The notes beneath the pieces are model-generated. The model did not search any database and was not told the origin of the DNA. It saw only the letters and a list, made by a program, of their open reading frames with translations. A DNA stretch of 64,000 nucleotides from positions 2,852,001 through 2,916,000 of the forward strand of contig NZ_CP151634.1 of assembly GCF_038397725.1 (NCBI RefSeq), given 5' to 3'. Shown piece by piece: positions 41,557-50,120 of the stretch; positions within the stretch are counted from its first letter, which is position 1; every line of letters begins with the position of its first letter. Position numbers and translations under genes: made by a program. This DNA is from Microbacterium sp. LWO13-1.2 (GTDB taxonomy: Bacteria; Actinomycetota; Actinomycetes; Actinomycetales; Microbacteriaceae).

Positions 41557-42804
41557 TCACCGGATGCGCCGGTCCTGCACGAGGTCGATGAGGCGCGAGA
41601 GCACCGGGCCGGAACGCAGACCGTTGTGCTCGTGCTCGCTGGTGACCCACAGCTGCACGCCGGGCAGCAGCCGCGCCGTCTCCAGCGAGTACTCCATCGG
41701 CACGTAGACGTCGTTCACATAGACGGCAGCGGCGCCGGTGGCATCGGATGCCGCGATCGCCGTGGCGTCGTACACGCGCGGCCACTCGAACTCGGCGAGC
41801 TCCAGGGCGACGTCACGCCACGGCTGGAAGGCCGGCACGGTCTCGGTCCATTCGCGGCGGATGTGCTCGCCGGTGAACAGCGTCGGGTCGGCGGCGAAGT
41901 CGCTCGGCTCGGTGCGCTCGGCCGACCAGCGAGTGGCGTGACCGTCGGCATAGCTGGATTCGTGAAACGCGAAATACAGCGGATTGCGGCCGGTGTACGG
42001 CATCGCATGCATCAGATCGTGGCGGAACGCATTCGATCCGGGGTCGAGCTCCAGCAACGACCAGACGGTCTGCCAGCCCTCGTTCGTTCCCAGCGCCGAG
42101 CCAAGGGAACGCAGGCGTGACACCGAGACGATCTCGCCGTCCGGAAGGGTGATCCGCCCGGCATCCGCGTGGTCGACCAGGCGGCGCATCGCATCGCGGT
42201 GCTCAGGGAACCGGCGGTAGTACTGCTCGGATGCTGCGCGCATCTTGTCGTAGCAGAGCGCATAGGTGTCATCGGGATGCCGGCCGATGGCGCTGAGGCC
42301 CCCGGTGATGAAGACGTGCTCGAGGGATGCGGCGTCGGTGGAGAGGTAGGCGAGAGTCGTGAATCCGCCGAAGGACTGACCCAGCACGGTCCAAGTCGCA
42401 GCCCCCAGGTGCTGTCGCATCGCCTCGCAGTCGCGCACGATCGAGTCCGCGCGCAGATGAGTCAGATACTCGGCCACCGCCGCGCTGCCCTGCTCGAGGT
42501 CGGCATCGCTCACGGGGGTCGAGCGTCCGGTACCGCGCTGATCCAGCAGGACCACGCGGTAGTGGGCCAGAGCCTCGTCGAGCCACGCCGGCGACGTGGA
42601 GGAATGGAAGGGTCGCGGAGCCTCGAATCCGGGCCCGCCCTGGAGGAACACCAGATACGGGAGGGCCTCTCCGCCGTCGCGCGACACCACAGAGGCGAAG
42701 ACGTCGATCGTGCGGCTGTCGGCCGGATCCGACCAGACCAGAGGGACGGTGAGCGTGTGCTCTTCGATGGTCAGGTCCATAATGCGACGGGCAACGGTGC
42801 TCAC
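41557..42804 (-). CDS. Alpha/beta hydrolase, proline iminopeptidase-like (S33)
   Basis: A 415-residue hydrolase. The oxyanion motif GGPG is at 56-59, DQRGTGRS at 88-95, and the nucleophile elbow GQSFGG has Ser144. The C-terminal His lies in TSEHEHNGLRSG, with an acid in VYVNDVYVPMEYS. This set fits S33 family prolyl aminopeptidases and related tripeptidyl peptidases. No signal peptide is present, so it is likely cytoplasmic. GTG 42804 lies 6 bases from TATGCT and has no Shine-Dalgarno sequence. It follows the DUF262 gene by 46 bases but seems to have its own promoter. Confidence 0.88.
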   Translation of the reverse strand: MSTVARRIMDLTIEEHTLTVPLVWSDPADSRTIDVFASVVSRDGGEALPYLVFLQGGPGFEAPRPFHSSTSPAWLDEALAHYRVVLLDQRGTGRSTPVSDADLEQGSAAVAEYLTHLRADSIVRDCEAMRQHLGAATWTVLGQSFGGFTTLAYLSTDAASLEHVFITGGLSAIGRHPDDTYALCYDKMRAASEQYYRRFPEHRDAMRRLVDHADAGRITLPDGEIVSVSRLRSLGSALGTNEGWQTVWSLLELDPGSNAFRHDLMHAMPYTGRNPLYFAFHESSYADGHATRWSAERTEPSDFAADPTLFTGEHIRREWTETVPAFQPWRDVALELAEFEWPRVYDATAIAASDATGAAAVYVNDVYVPMEYSLETARLLPGVQLWVTSEHEHNGLRSGPVLSRLIDLVQDRRIR

Positions 42805-42810
42805 ACTTCG

Positions 42811-42816
42811 AGCATA
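42811..42816 (-). promoter_or_regulatory. -10 element for leaderless S33-like hydrolase
   Basis: The minus strand reads TATGCT, a near-consensus -10, with a 6-base gap to the GTG at 42804. Confidence 0.5.
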
Positions 42817-42850
42817 TCGTCGGCCGAGCGCGCGCATTCGTCCGAGGAAC

Positions 42851-44854
42851 CTACATCACGTCGGCGATGTAGGAGTACTTGACGAAGACCTCGGGCGCGA
42901 GTCCGGACTCCTCGAGCACTCCCTGCACCGCGCTCATCATGTAGTTGGAGTCCCAGCCCATGTAGAGGAAATGCGACTCGTCGAGCTCATCCCACTGTCC
43001 CTTCCATGCCATCGCGTCGTAGATCGGCCCGCCGTGGCGAGCGCAGTACGCCACCGCCGCTTCTCTGGTGTCGGTCCAGGCTCTGCGGAGCACCCGGTTG
43101 AAGAGGTGCTTGACGTCGAAGACCTCCCAGCGTTCGCCGCGGTACTCCACGTAATCGAACTCCCGGTCCCATCCGGCGGGCCATCCACGCCTGCGGACGG
43201 CATCGAGAATCGGGGTCAGGCCGTCGTCGTCGATCTCGGGGAGTTCCGGGCGCGCCCAGATCTGCAAGAGCTCTGCAGTGAGCTGCACGGTACGCCCCGT
43301 GATCGCCGCAGTGCCCCAGGAAGCGACCTCTCCGAGTTCTCGGGTCGCGGGCACCGAACTGCGCGCATAGGCCTCGGCCCGCTTGACGGAGTACGACGCT
43401 CCGAACACCCTCTGTGCGAGCGGCTGCTCGAGAAGCGTGAGGTTTCCGAGAGTCGGTGCGAGCGCGCGATGGCTGTTCTGCTCGTCGTCGGTGAACTCGC
43501 TCCACGGTCGGACGCCGTCACCGGACCAGGCATCGCCCGGCGCCGCCGGCGCGATGTGCTCGACGTCGTAATCCGCGGGATCGTCGACGCCTTCGAGTCG
43601 GCCCAGCACGTATGCGGCGTACGGGAGCTCGCTGTACTTCAGCACGGCGCTCACTCGCTCGTCCGAGGGGGTGATCCGGGAGAAGGCGCGCATCAGCGAC
43701 TCGCGGCCCTCGATGCGCGCGCGGCACAGCCGGGCTATGAGACGCTCGTTCGGCAGGTTCACCAGGGTCCGTCGCAGGTAGAGCGCCTGAATCCACTCCA
43801 GCGTCTGGATCAGCTCGTCGCGACCGACGACTCCGCGGACATAGTCGCTGTAGACGTTCATCACCAGCGGGTACCCGGCGCGGCCGAACGTGTTCACGTA
43901 CCGAAGCTGCCGGGCGAGTTCGGGATCCTGCTCCAGCGAAGGATCCAGCAGGATGCCGTAGATCTCCGCGTAGTGCCGCCAGATCTCGGCATCCGCCTGG
44001 AGGTGCTCGAGGTCGACACGAGGGAACGACTGCCGGAACGCGCTGTACACGCCGTGCTCGCCGCTCGCTGCGACTTCGCGTCCGGTGGTCATGACCAAGT
44101 AGTGCCGCCAGAACGCACCGATCGCCTGACCGGTGTGCTGCTCGATCGGCAACCAGAAGCGTTCCTCGACGTCGAGCTGCTCGGCGTGCGTGAGACCCAT
44201 CAGGATGTAGTTGTGGATGAGTTCGTGATCCCGGAGTGGCTCACCCGTGGAGTTCAGGCTCTCGAAGATCTGCTGAGCGTTCGCCGCGGTTCCGAGAGTA
44301 ATCGAGACGTGCTCGAGCTTCTGCAGCCCACGCCAGATCTGCGGCACGTCTTCGACGTGCACCTGACTGCGGAAGAAGGCGTAGTTGTCGTCGAAGCGCG
44401 ACTCGCGATCGGTGTCGCCCCGGCGGTCCAGTACCACCGACTCGTACAGCTCGGCCCAGGCATCGTGCGGACGCAGTTTGGTGCGTGTGGGGTCGTCCTG
44501 TCGGACCAGCACGCGCTCGAGCTCGGCGGCCAGCGCCGGATCGGAGCCCTTGATCGAGTGGTGGAGGGCCGCGACCAGAAGCATCACGGTGGTGATGCGC
44601 TGCTGGCCGTCGATGAGGATCAGGTCGGTCGCGGCATCCGCCGGGCTCTCGGCAGAGAGGATGGAGCCGATGAAATGCCGATGCGCGTCGTCTTCGCCTG
44701 CCACTGCACGGATGTCGGTGAGCAGCTGCTCGCAACCGCCGATGTCCCATCGGTACTGCCTCTGATACACCGGCACGACGATCGTCGTGGAGCCCGCTGC
44801 GAGCCATTCGATCGTGTTGACTGCTGTCGCCTCGACGTTGGTCGCAGTGCTCAT
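42851..44854 (-). CDS. DUF262-DUF1524 protein, GmrSD-like
   Basis: A 667-residue protein of the GmrSD type. The N-terminal DUF262 domain (ParB-like nucleotide-binding fold) has VPVYQRQYRW at 28-36 and the key motif DGQQR at 82-86. A helical middle follows. The DUF1524 (HNH-type) region has VEHI (His433) and LGNLTLL (Asn471), but the place where the second asparagine normally stands reads LAQ, so the nuclease may be impaired. After residue 540 there is an unrecognised domain of about 125 residues (GWDREFDYVEYRGERWEVF...). GmrSD enzymes cut modified phage DNA. No partner methylase or other defence gene is beside it. Confidence 0.8.
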   Translation of the reverse strand: MSTATNVEATAVNTIEWLAAGSTTIVVPVYQRQYRWDIGGCEQLLTDIRAVAGEDDAHRHFIGSILSAESPADAATDLILIDGQQRITTVMLLVAALHHSIKGSDPALAAELERVLVRQDDPTRTKLRPHDAWAELYESVVLDRRGDTDRESRFDDNYAFFRSQVHVEDVPQIWRGLQKLEHVSITLGTAANAQQIFESLNSTGEPLRDHELIHNYILMGLTHAEQLDVEERFWLPIEQHTGQAIGAFWRHYLVMTTGREVAASGEHGVYSAFRQSFPRVDLEHLQADAEIWRHYAEIYGILLDPSLEQDPELARQLRYVNTFGRAGYPLVMNVYSDYVRGVVGRDELIQTLEWIQALYLRRTLVNLPNERLIARLCRARIEGRESLMRAFSRITPSDERVSAVLKYSELPYAAYVLGRLEGVDDPADYDVEHIAPAAPGDAWSGDGVRPWSEFTDDEQNSHRALAPTLGNLTLLEQPLAQRVFGASYSVKRAEAYARSSVPATRELGEVASWGTAAITGRTVQLTAELLQIWARPELPEIDDDGLTPILDAVRRRGWPAGWDREFDYVEYRGERWEVFDVKHLFNRVLRRAWTDTREAAVAYCARHGGPIYDAMAWKGQWDELDESHFLYMGWDSNYMMSAVQGVLEESGLAPEVFVKYSYIADVM

Positions 44855-44963
44855 GCTGGTGTCTCGTCCTCCCGTAGTGCCGGGCGCCGAGGACTCGCCT
44901 GGTGCCCCGATCAGTCTATTCGCTTGTGCACGGCGACCTCCGGGGAACGCGCGGACTTCGCTG

Positions 44964-44982
44964 TTAGGCTTGCCTTATCAGG
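44964..44982 (+). promoter_or_regulatory. Iron-box-like (DtxR/IdeR) site
   Basis: TTAGGCTTGCCTTATCAGG agrees with the first half and centre of the DtxR/IdeR consensus (TTAGGTTAGSCTAACCTAA), with a poorer second half. It lies 48 bases upstream of the oxygenase-like gene, a good place for iron-dependent repression. Confidence 0.5.
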
Positions 44983-45029
44983 GCCTGTTAAAACGTGCTG
45001 GCCCCCGATGAAAGGACATGATTCAGATC

Positions 45030-45803
45030 ATGGGTTACATCAAATCCGCTGCCCTCGAAGAAAAGGGCTTCGTCGTACTCGACAGCTACAACCAGGACCT
45101 CGACCCCAAAGAGTGGCTGGACATCGAGTACAACGACTGGAAGTCATCTGGCGATACGCGGTTCGCGCCGCTCGCCAGCGCCTTCGGCGACATCGAGTGC
45201 AACGGCTTCTGGAACCACAAGCCGCCGCGCACCGACAAGGACGGCGTCTGGATCGACTCGCAGGTCGCCAAGGCCCCGAACCTGGCACGTCGCGCACAGG
45301 AGCCAGGCGCGAACGTCGGCCGTTGCCGGGTCATCGAACTGCAGCCGACTCCCTACGGTGAGTGCCTCTACAACCTGCACCAGGACGACAACAACCGCCT
45401 GAACCCGGACGGCACCGGCTGGGTCGTGCGCGGTTTCTTCAACCTCACCGATGACAAGGACAGCTTCTTCGTCCTGCGTGAGAACCGCACCGATCCGAGC
45501 ATCGAGTACCGCATCGCTCTCCCGGCCGGCGCGCAGCTGATCATCGACACGCAGCGCCTCTGGCACGCGGCGACCCACGTCGGCACCGAGCCGCGTTACA
45601 ACCTGATCACCTCGTGGACGTCCGGCCCCGAGCTCGACGCCTACATCGAGAAGTACAAGGGCACCGACGACGTTCCCAATGTCGAGGTTCCGCAGGAGGT
45701 TCTCGAGGCCGGTTACATCGAGCAGGCACGCAAGGATGCCGCCCGCGCCGCCTACTACGCGGCGAAGGGCCAGCAGGTGAAGCTCGCGATGAGCGAGGCC
45801 TGA
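45030..45803 (+). CDS. Putative Fe(II)/2-oxoglutarate-type oxygenase, function unknown
   Basis: A 257-residue soluble protein. A possible facial triad is HQDD (His117, Asp119) plus a histidine in RLWHAATH (His179 or His183). A following arginine in PRYNLITSW (Arg189) could bind 2-oxoglutarate. Around them are predicted beta-strands (FFVLRENR, YRIALPAGAQLIIDT), as in the double-stranded beta-helix fold. This assignment is motif-based and moderate. Two starts are possible: ATG 45030, used here, and ATG 45018; neither has ideal spacing from AAAGGA at 45011. The iron-box-like site upstream suggests induction when iron is low. Confidence 0.6.
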   Translation: MGYIKSAALEEKGFVVLDSYNQDLDPKEWLDIEYNDWKSSGDTRFAPLASAFGDIECNGFWNHKPPRTDKDGVWIDSQVAKAPNLARRAQEPGANVGRCRVIELQPTPYGECLYNLHQDDNNRLNPDGTGWVVRGFFNLTDDKDSFFVLRENRTDPSIEYRIALPAGAQLIIDTQRLWHAATHVGTEPRYNLITSWTSGPELDAYIEKYKGTDDVPNVEVPQEVLEAGYIEQARKDAARAAYYAAKGQQVKLAMSEA

Positions 45804-45819
45804 CCCTCGTTCTGCACTC

Positions 45820-45849
45820 GGAAGCCCCGGTCGCGAGACCGGGGCTTCC
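45820..45849 (+). terminator. Hairpin terminator after the oxygenase-like gene
   Basis: GGAAGCCCCGGTC (45820-45832) and its complement (45837-45849) form a 13-base stem with loop GCGA. No T-tract follows. Confidence 0.7.
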
Positions 45850-45857
45850 GTCGTATG

Positions 45858-45875
45858 AATCACATGCTTGTGATT
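45858..45875. repeat. Inverted repeat AATCACA-TGCT-TGTGATT
   Basis: A perfect 7-base inverted repeat about 100 bases upstream of the DUF3145 gene. It is AT-richer than its surroundings and resembles a dimer binding site; no regulator is suggested. Confidence 0.4.
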
Positions 45876-45974
45876 TCCGCCCGACTGGGCGAGAATGGGC
45901 GCATAACCGCATATTCTCGCCACTTCGTTGGCTCAGGTCGTTGGGGAAGACGCACCTGATGAAACGGAGAGATC

Positions 45975-46478
45975 ATGGCGACGGCTTACGCACGCGGAGT
46001 GGTGTACATCCACTCCGCACCACGCGCGCTCTGCCCGCACCTCGAATGGGCGGTGGGTCGCGCTATTGGTCGAGCAGTGAACTTCGACTGGGCTGAGCAG
46101 CCCGTCCTCGAAGGCGCCCAGCGCGCGGAGTTCTACTGGGACGGCCCTGTCGGCACGGGCGCTGTGCTCGCGACGGCCATTCGCGGCTGGGAGCATCTGC
46201 GCTTCGAAGTCACCGAGGACCCCACCCCGCGCAGTGACGGCGGACGCTGGTTGCACACGCCAGACCTCGGCATCCACTACGCGCAGACCGATGCGGCCGG
46301 CAACATCGTCATCGGGGAAGACCGCATCCGGTACGCGATGGAGATCGCCGCCGGCAGCGCGATCGAACTCCAGCGTGAGCTCGATGTCGCCCTCGGCTCC
46401 GTGTGGGACGAAGAACTGGAGCCGTTCCGCCACGCCAGCGACGATGCACGCGTCGTCTGGCTCCACAAAGTGGGCTAG
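45975..46478 (+). CDS. DUF3145 protein
   Basis: Actinobacterial conserved protein of 167 residues. Characteristic stretches are ARGVVYIHSAPRALCPHLEWAVGR near the start and AEFYWDGPVGTGAVLATAIRGWEHLRFEVTEDP in the middle. The end is VWLHKVG, as I remember from other DUF3145 proteins. It is soluble and has no known function, but it is nearly universal in the actinobacteria. The ATG follows GGAGAG. A bidirectional terminator separates it from the MocR gene. Confidence 0.92.
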   Translation: MATAYARGVVYIHSAPRALCPHLEWAVGRAIGRAVNFDWAEQPVLEGAQRAEFYWDGPVGTGAVLATAIRGWEHLRFEVTEDPTPRSDGGRWLHTPDLGIHYAQTDAAGNIVIGEDRIRYAMEIAAGSAIELQRELDVALGSVWDEELEPFRHASDDARVVWLHKVG

Positions 46479-46584
46479 TCCCGCGACAGCGATGGACTGG
46501 CCCCAAGACTCGGAGCGGGGGAGGCGTGAGTATCGGATGCCGGTGAATCATCCCGGACGCTGAGAAATCGTATCCCCACTCCGC

Positions 46585-46626
46585 ATGATGAGGACCCCGC
46601 CCCAGAGGGGGCGGGGTCCTCATCAT
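46585..46626. terminator. Strong bidirectional terminator, 19-base stem
   Basis: Arms 46585-46603 and 46608-46626 are perfect complements around loop AGAG. It stands between the convergent DUF3145 and MocR genes. The bases between 46479 and 46584 show no other feature. Confidence 0.85.
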
Positions 46627-46631
46627 CGTCA

Positions 46632-48035
46632 TCAGATCACTGCCGTGCGGGGCAGTTCCCCGATCGCCGTCGCATCGCTCTGAGAGATGTGATCCCAGGC
46701 GAGGTGAAGCCGCTCCATGGCTTCTGCAGCCTGCTTCGGGGGAAACGAGATCGGGATCCTCACCTTGCGCTCGAGGACACCGCCTGTTGCGAAGCGAGGG
46801 CCGGGCGGCAGGATCAGCTGGCGATCGCGGGCTGCGAGAGACAACGCCGTCGACACAGGCGCCCCGAGGTCCACCCACGCCGAGAGTCCACCCGGTGTGC
46901 GTGGCATCCGGATCCCGTCGAAACCCTCCAGAGCATCAGCCACAGCGGCTCGCCCTGCGCTCAGCCGCGCGCGGACATGTGCCCTCAGCGACGGCAGGTC
47001 GGTCAGCAGCTCTGCCGCGATGCACTGCTCCAGCAACGCGGTGCCGAGGTCGTAGGAGGAGCGCACGGCCAGGAGGCGGGCGACGAGGCGTCGATCTGCG
47101 CGGATCCAGCCGATGCGCATACCGCCCCACGCCAGCTTCGACATCGATCCGATCGTGATGATGTCGGGGCTGAACGAGGCCATCGGCTTCGGGGACCAAC
47201 CCCGATCGATGTCGAGTTCCGCTGTCGTCTCGTCGACGATCAGGAGCGTTCCCGCGCTGCGTGCGGTCGTCGCGATGACCTCTCTCGCAGCATCCGTCAT
47301 CGTGGCCCCAGTGGGGTTGTGGAAGTCGGGGATCAGGTACGCCGCCTGAGGCCTGGCGCTGAGGAGGATGTCCGTGACGTGCCCCGCGTCCCACCCATCG
47401 ACCTCCACGGGTGTGGCCTGCATGCGATATCCGTGGCGACGGAGGGCCTCGATCGCGTGGGGGAACGTCGGCTGTTCGATGAGCGCACGGTCGCCGCGCC
47501 GCCCGATCGTCGTCAGTACGAGGTTGAGAGCGTGCATGGCGCCGGCCGTGATGACGATCTCGTCCGTTGAGGTGGGCGCGCCGCGTTCCGTGAAGCGCCG
47601 TGCCACGGCCTCGCGCAGTTCGGGTAGCCCCTGCAGGAGATATCCGCTCGATCCCCGGAGCGCCGCCAGTTGAGGCAGGGAGCGGACGGTCGCATCGTAG
47701 AGACCCGGAGTCGAATCCATCGAGGCGATGGACATGTCGATCGCCTCGTCGCCGACGGCCGGGCCCGGTGAGAGATGGCTGCCAGGAAGGGTGACCCGCG
47801 TGCCACCGCCATGAACGCGGTCCACGTAGCGTTCGACGTCGAGCGTGTCGTACGCGCGGGTGATCGTGGATCGAGATCGGCGCAGTTCCAGGGCGAGAGC
47901 GCGCTCACTGGGCAGGCGTTCTCCCACGGTCAGGCGCCCGTCGAGGATCAGCGCGCGGATCTGATCCGACAGACGCGACGCGCTGGACCCTGCCACGTGC
48001 TGCGCACCCAGCAGTTCGACCAATCGTGATCCCAT
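46632..48035 (-). CDS. MocR-type regulator (GntR DNA-binding plus aminotransferase domain)
   Basis: A 467-residue MocR/PdxR-class regulator. The N-terminal GntR winged helix spans about 10-80 (LPSERALALELRRSRSTITRAYDTL). The rest is a fold-type I aminotransferase-like domain with DFHNPTG at 237-243 and the PLP lysine Lys300 in GSMSKLAWGG. Such proteins sense PLP or an amino compound. The divergent neighbour is a YczE-type membrane protein, a known MocR partner gene. The ATG at 48033-48035 lies 6 bases from CAGACT, so it is likely leaderless. Confidence 0.92.
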   Translation of the reverse strand: MGSRLVELLGAQHVAGSSASRLSDQIRALILDGRLTVGERLPSERALALELRRSRSTITRAYDTLDVERYVDRVHGGGTRVTLPGSHLSPGPAVGDEAIDMSIASMDSTPGLYDATVRSLPQLAALRGSSGYLLQGLPELREAVARRFTERGAPTSTDEIVITAGAMHALNLVLTTIGRRGDRALIEQPTFPHAIEALRRHGYRMQATPVEVDGWDAGHVTDILLSARPQAAYLIPDFHNPTGATMTDAAREVIATTARSAGTLLIVDETTAELDIDRGWSPKPMASFSPDIITIGSMSKLAWGGMRIGWIRADRRLVARLLAVRSSYDLGTALLEQCIAAELLTDLPSLRAHVRARLSAGRAAVADALEGFDGIRMPRTPGGLSAWVDLGAPVSTALSLAARDRQLILPPGPRFATGGVLERKVRIPISFPPKQAAEAMERLHLAWDHISQSDATAIGELPRTAVI

Positions 48036-48041
48036 GCCTAC

Positions 48042-48047
48042 AGTCTG
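48042..48047 (-). promoter_or_regulatory. -10-like hexamer for leaderless mocR gene
   Basis: The minus strand reads CAGACT with 6 bases to the ATG at 48035; the same hexamer and spacing precede fabD. Confidence 0.35.
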
Positions 48048-48071
48048 CCGGAAAGTGGCACGAGATGATCA

Positions 48072-48093
48072 GACCACTTTGCATCGAGTGGTC
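48072..48093. promoter_or_regulatory. Inverted repeat, probable MocR operator
   Basis: GACCACT (48072-48078) and AGTGGTC (48087-48093) form a perfect inverted repeat with an 8-base spacer in the middle of the mocR-yczE gap. A related half-site, AGTGGCAC, lies at 48054-48061. MocR proteins often bind paired sites of this layout. Confidence 0.55.
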
Positions 48094-48130
48094 CGGGAAT
48101 CGTCACCCCCAAGAGCGGCACGATAGGAGA

Positions 48131-48796
48131 ATGCTCTTGCGTACCGTCTTCCTTCCTGTCGTCGCCAGCAGCCGGCGCGACCTCGTCGAGAGGATCCTCC
48201 AGCTCCTGGTAGGACTCTTCCTCTATGGAGTCGCGCTCGGACTGATGCTCCGCGGTGGCATCGGCGTCGCGCCGTGGGACGTGCTCTCCTTGGGCATCTC
48301 CGGTCAGACCGGACTCGGGTACGGACTCATCACGAATCTCGTCGCCGTCGCAGTTCTTCTGCTGTGGATCCCGCTGCGCCAACGCCTCGGTCTGGGAACG
48401 GTGCTCAACGCCCTTCTCGTCGGCCCGAGCGCCGATCTCACGCTGTGGCTGCTCCCGCCGGTGCCCTCGGTGTGGGTCGGGGCGCCGCTCTTCGTTCTCG
48501 GACTCGTGCTGCTCGCGTTCGCCACCGGGCTCTACATCGCCGCGAGCTTCGGTCCCGGCCCGCGTGACGGGTTGATGACCGGACTCGTCCGGGTCACCGG
48601 GTGGAAGGTGTGGATCGTGCGCACGTTTATCGAAGGCAGCGTCCTCCTCGTCGGCTTCCTGCTGGGCGGCCCCGTGGGCGTCGGCACGGTGCTCTTCGCC
48701 CTGGGCGTCGGGCCGCTCATCGGATGGTTCCTGCCGAGGATCACCCGGCTCGGCGAGCAACGATCGCGTCGGCTCGTTCCCGCTGATTCGTACTGA
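48131..48796 (+). CDS. YczE-type membrane protein (YitT/YczE family)
   Basis: A 221-residue integral membrane protein with about five hydrophobic segments. The first hydrophobic region runs RILQLLVGLFLYGVALGLML, and GIGVAPWDVLSLGIS and FGPGPRDGLMTGL are the recurring amphipathic motifs of YczE proteins. The role is unknown. The frequent pairing with a divergent MocR regulator suggests transport of a PLP-related or amino compound. ATG 48131 follows TAGGAG closely. A long hairpin follows the stop. Confidence 0.88.
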   Translation: MLLRTVFLPVVASSRRDLVERILQLLVGLFLYGVALGLMLRGGIGVAPWDVLSLGISGQTGLGYGLITNLVAVAVLLLWIPLRQRLGLGTVLNALLVGPSADLTLWLLPPVPSVWVGAPLFVLGLVLLAFATGLYIAASFGPGPRDGLMTGLVRVTGWKVWIVRTFIEGSVLLVGFLLGGPVGVGTVLFALGVGPLIGWFLPRITRLGEQRSRRLVPADSY

Positions 48797-48813
48797 GACC
48801 GACGACGGCAAGA

Positions 48814-48854
48814 ACGACGAAGGCCCCGGGAGCGATTCCCGGGGCCTTCGTCGT
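48814..48854. terminator. Bidirectional terminator between yczE-like gene and fabF
   Basis: An 18-base stem (48814-48831 with 48837-48854), loop GCGAT, lies between convergent genes and can end both the membrane protein and fab transcripts. Confidence 0.85.
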
Positions 48855-48865
48855 ATGCACGTCGG

Positions 48866-50104
48866 TCAGTCGGCGCTCGCGAACGCGACGACGGCGTTGT
48901 GGCCGCCGAAGCCGAACGAGTTGCTGATGGCGAGCTGCGGGCCGTCGCCCAGAGGCTGCGCTTCTCCGGACAGACGGAACGGAACGGCAGGGTCCTGTTC
49001 GGTCATGTTGATCGTCGGCGGTGCGACACGATCGCGAAGAGCGAGGATCGTGAAGATGGCCTCCAGCGCGCCTGTTCCGCCGAGGAGGTGGCCGGTGGAG
49101 GCCTTGGTCGCCGAGACCGGGATCTCGTCGATCCGGTCGCCGAACACGCGCTTCAGCGCGACGTACTCGTTCGGGTCACCGACGGGCGTCGAGGTCGCGT
49201 GGGCGTTGATGTGAGTCACCTGGTCGGCGCTGGCTCCGGCCTCTTCCAGAGCCTGCGTGACGGCGCGCGCCGCGCCCCAGCCCTCGGGGTCGTTGCCGGT
49301 GATGTGGTACGAATCGGCCGTGATGCCGCCGCCGACGAGGTAGGCGTAGATCTTCGCGCCGCGCGCCTTGGCGTGCTCTTCGGTCTCGAGGATCAGCACG
49401 GCGGCGCCTTCGCCCATGACGAAGCCGTCACGGTCGATCGCACCGGGGCGCGAGGCGGTCGCGGGGTCATCATTGCGGCGCGAGAGGGCCTGCGCCGAAG
49501 CGAAGGACGCCATCGTGATCGGGTGGATCGCCGACTCGGCGCCACCGGCGATCACGACGTCCGCGAGACCGTCCTGAAGATGGTGGAAAGCATGGATGAG
49601 CGACTCGGTGCTGGAGGCGCAGGCGCTGACCACGGTCTGCGCGTACGCGCGGGCATGGAACTGCAGCGACAGGTTGCCGGCTGCGGCGTTCGCCATCAGC
49701 ATCGGGACCGTCAGCGGCATCACGCGTCGGGGGCCCTTCTCCCTGAGCGTGTCCCAGGCGTCCAGCAGCGTCCACAGTCCGCCGATGCCGGTGGCGAAGT
49801 CGACGCCGAGACGCTCTGGCGCGACTTCGGGGGATCCGGCGTCTTCCCACGCCTCGCGGGCGGCGATCAGCGCGAACTGGGAAGACGGGTCCAGGCGCTT
49901 GGCCTCGTGGCGGGGGAGGATCTCCTCCGGACGCACCATCGCCTCGGCCGCGAAGGTGACCGGAAGCTCATACTTCTGCACCCAGTCGTGCTCGAGGGTG
50001 CGGGTGCCGGACATCCCGGCGAGCAGGTTGGTCCAGTTCTCCGGTGCCGTACCGCCGATGGCGGAGGTGGCGCCGATGCCGGTGACGACGATGCGCTTGG
50101 TCAT
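48866..50104 (-). CDS. fabF: Beta-ketoacyl-ACP synthase II
   Basis: Condensing enzyme that extends acyl-ACP by two carbons in type II fatty acid synthesis. It has 412 residues. The catalytic Cys162 is in VVSACASSTES, and the two histidines are in HINAHATSTPVGDPNE and ATKASTGHLLGGTGA. The C-terminal NSFGFGGHNA is conserved. It is the last gene of the fabD-fabH-acpP-fabF operon and is separated from acpP by a 97-base gap holding a hairpin and a triple repeat. The ATG has GGGGG-type purines upstream but no strong Shine-Dalgarno sequence. Confidence 0.95.
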   Translation of the reverse strand: MTKRIVVTGIGATSAIGGTAPENWTNLLAGMSGTRTLEHDWVQKYELPVTFAAEAMVRPEEILPRHEAKRLDPSSQFALIAAREAWEDAGSPEVAPERLGVDFATGIGGLWTLLDAWDTLREKGPRRVMPLTVPMLMANAAAGNLSLQFHARAYAQTVVSACASSTESLIHAFHHLQDGLADVVIAGGAESAIHPITMASFASAQALSRRNDDPATASRPGAIDRDGFVMGEGAAVLILETEEHAKARGAKIYAYLVGGGITADSYHITGNDPEGWGAARAVTQALEEAGASADQVTHINAHATSTPVGDPNEYVALKRVFGDRIDEIPVSATKASTGHLLGGTGALEAIFTILALRDRVAPPTINMTEQDPAVPFRLSGEAQPLGDGPQLAISNSFGFGGHNAVVAFASAD

Positions 50105-50120
50105 GGGGGTGTGGTTCCTT

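Noticed and set aside
42851..48796. A defence island around the DUF262 protein
   Set aside because: Neighbours are a housekeeping hydrolase, ribosomal protein, DUF3145 and a MocR pair; no other defence gene was seen.
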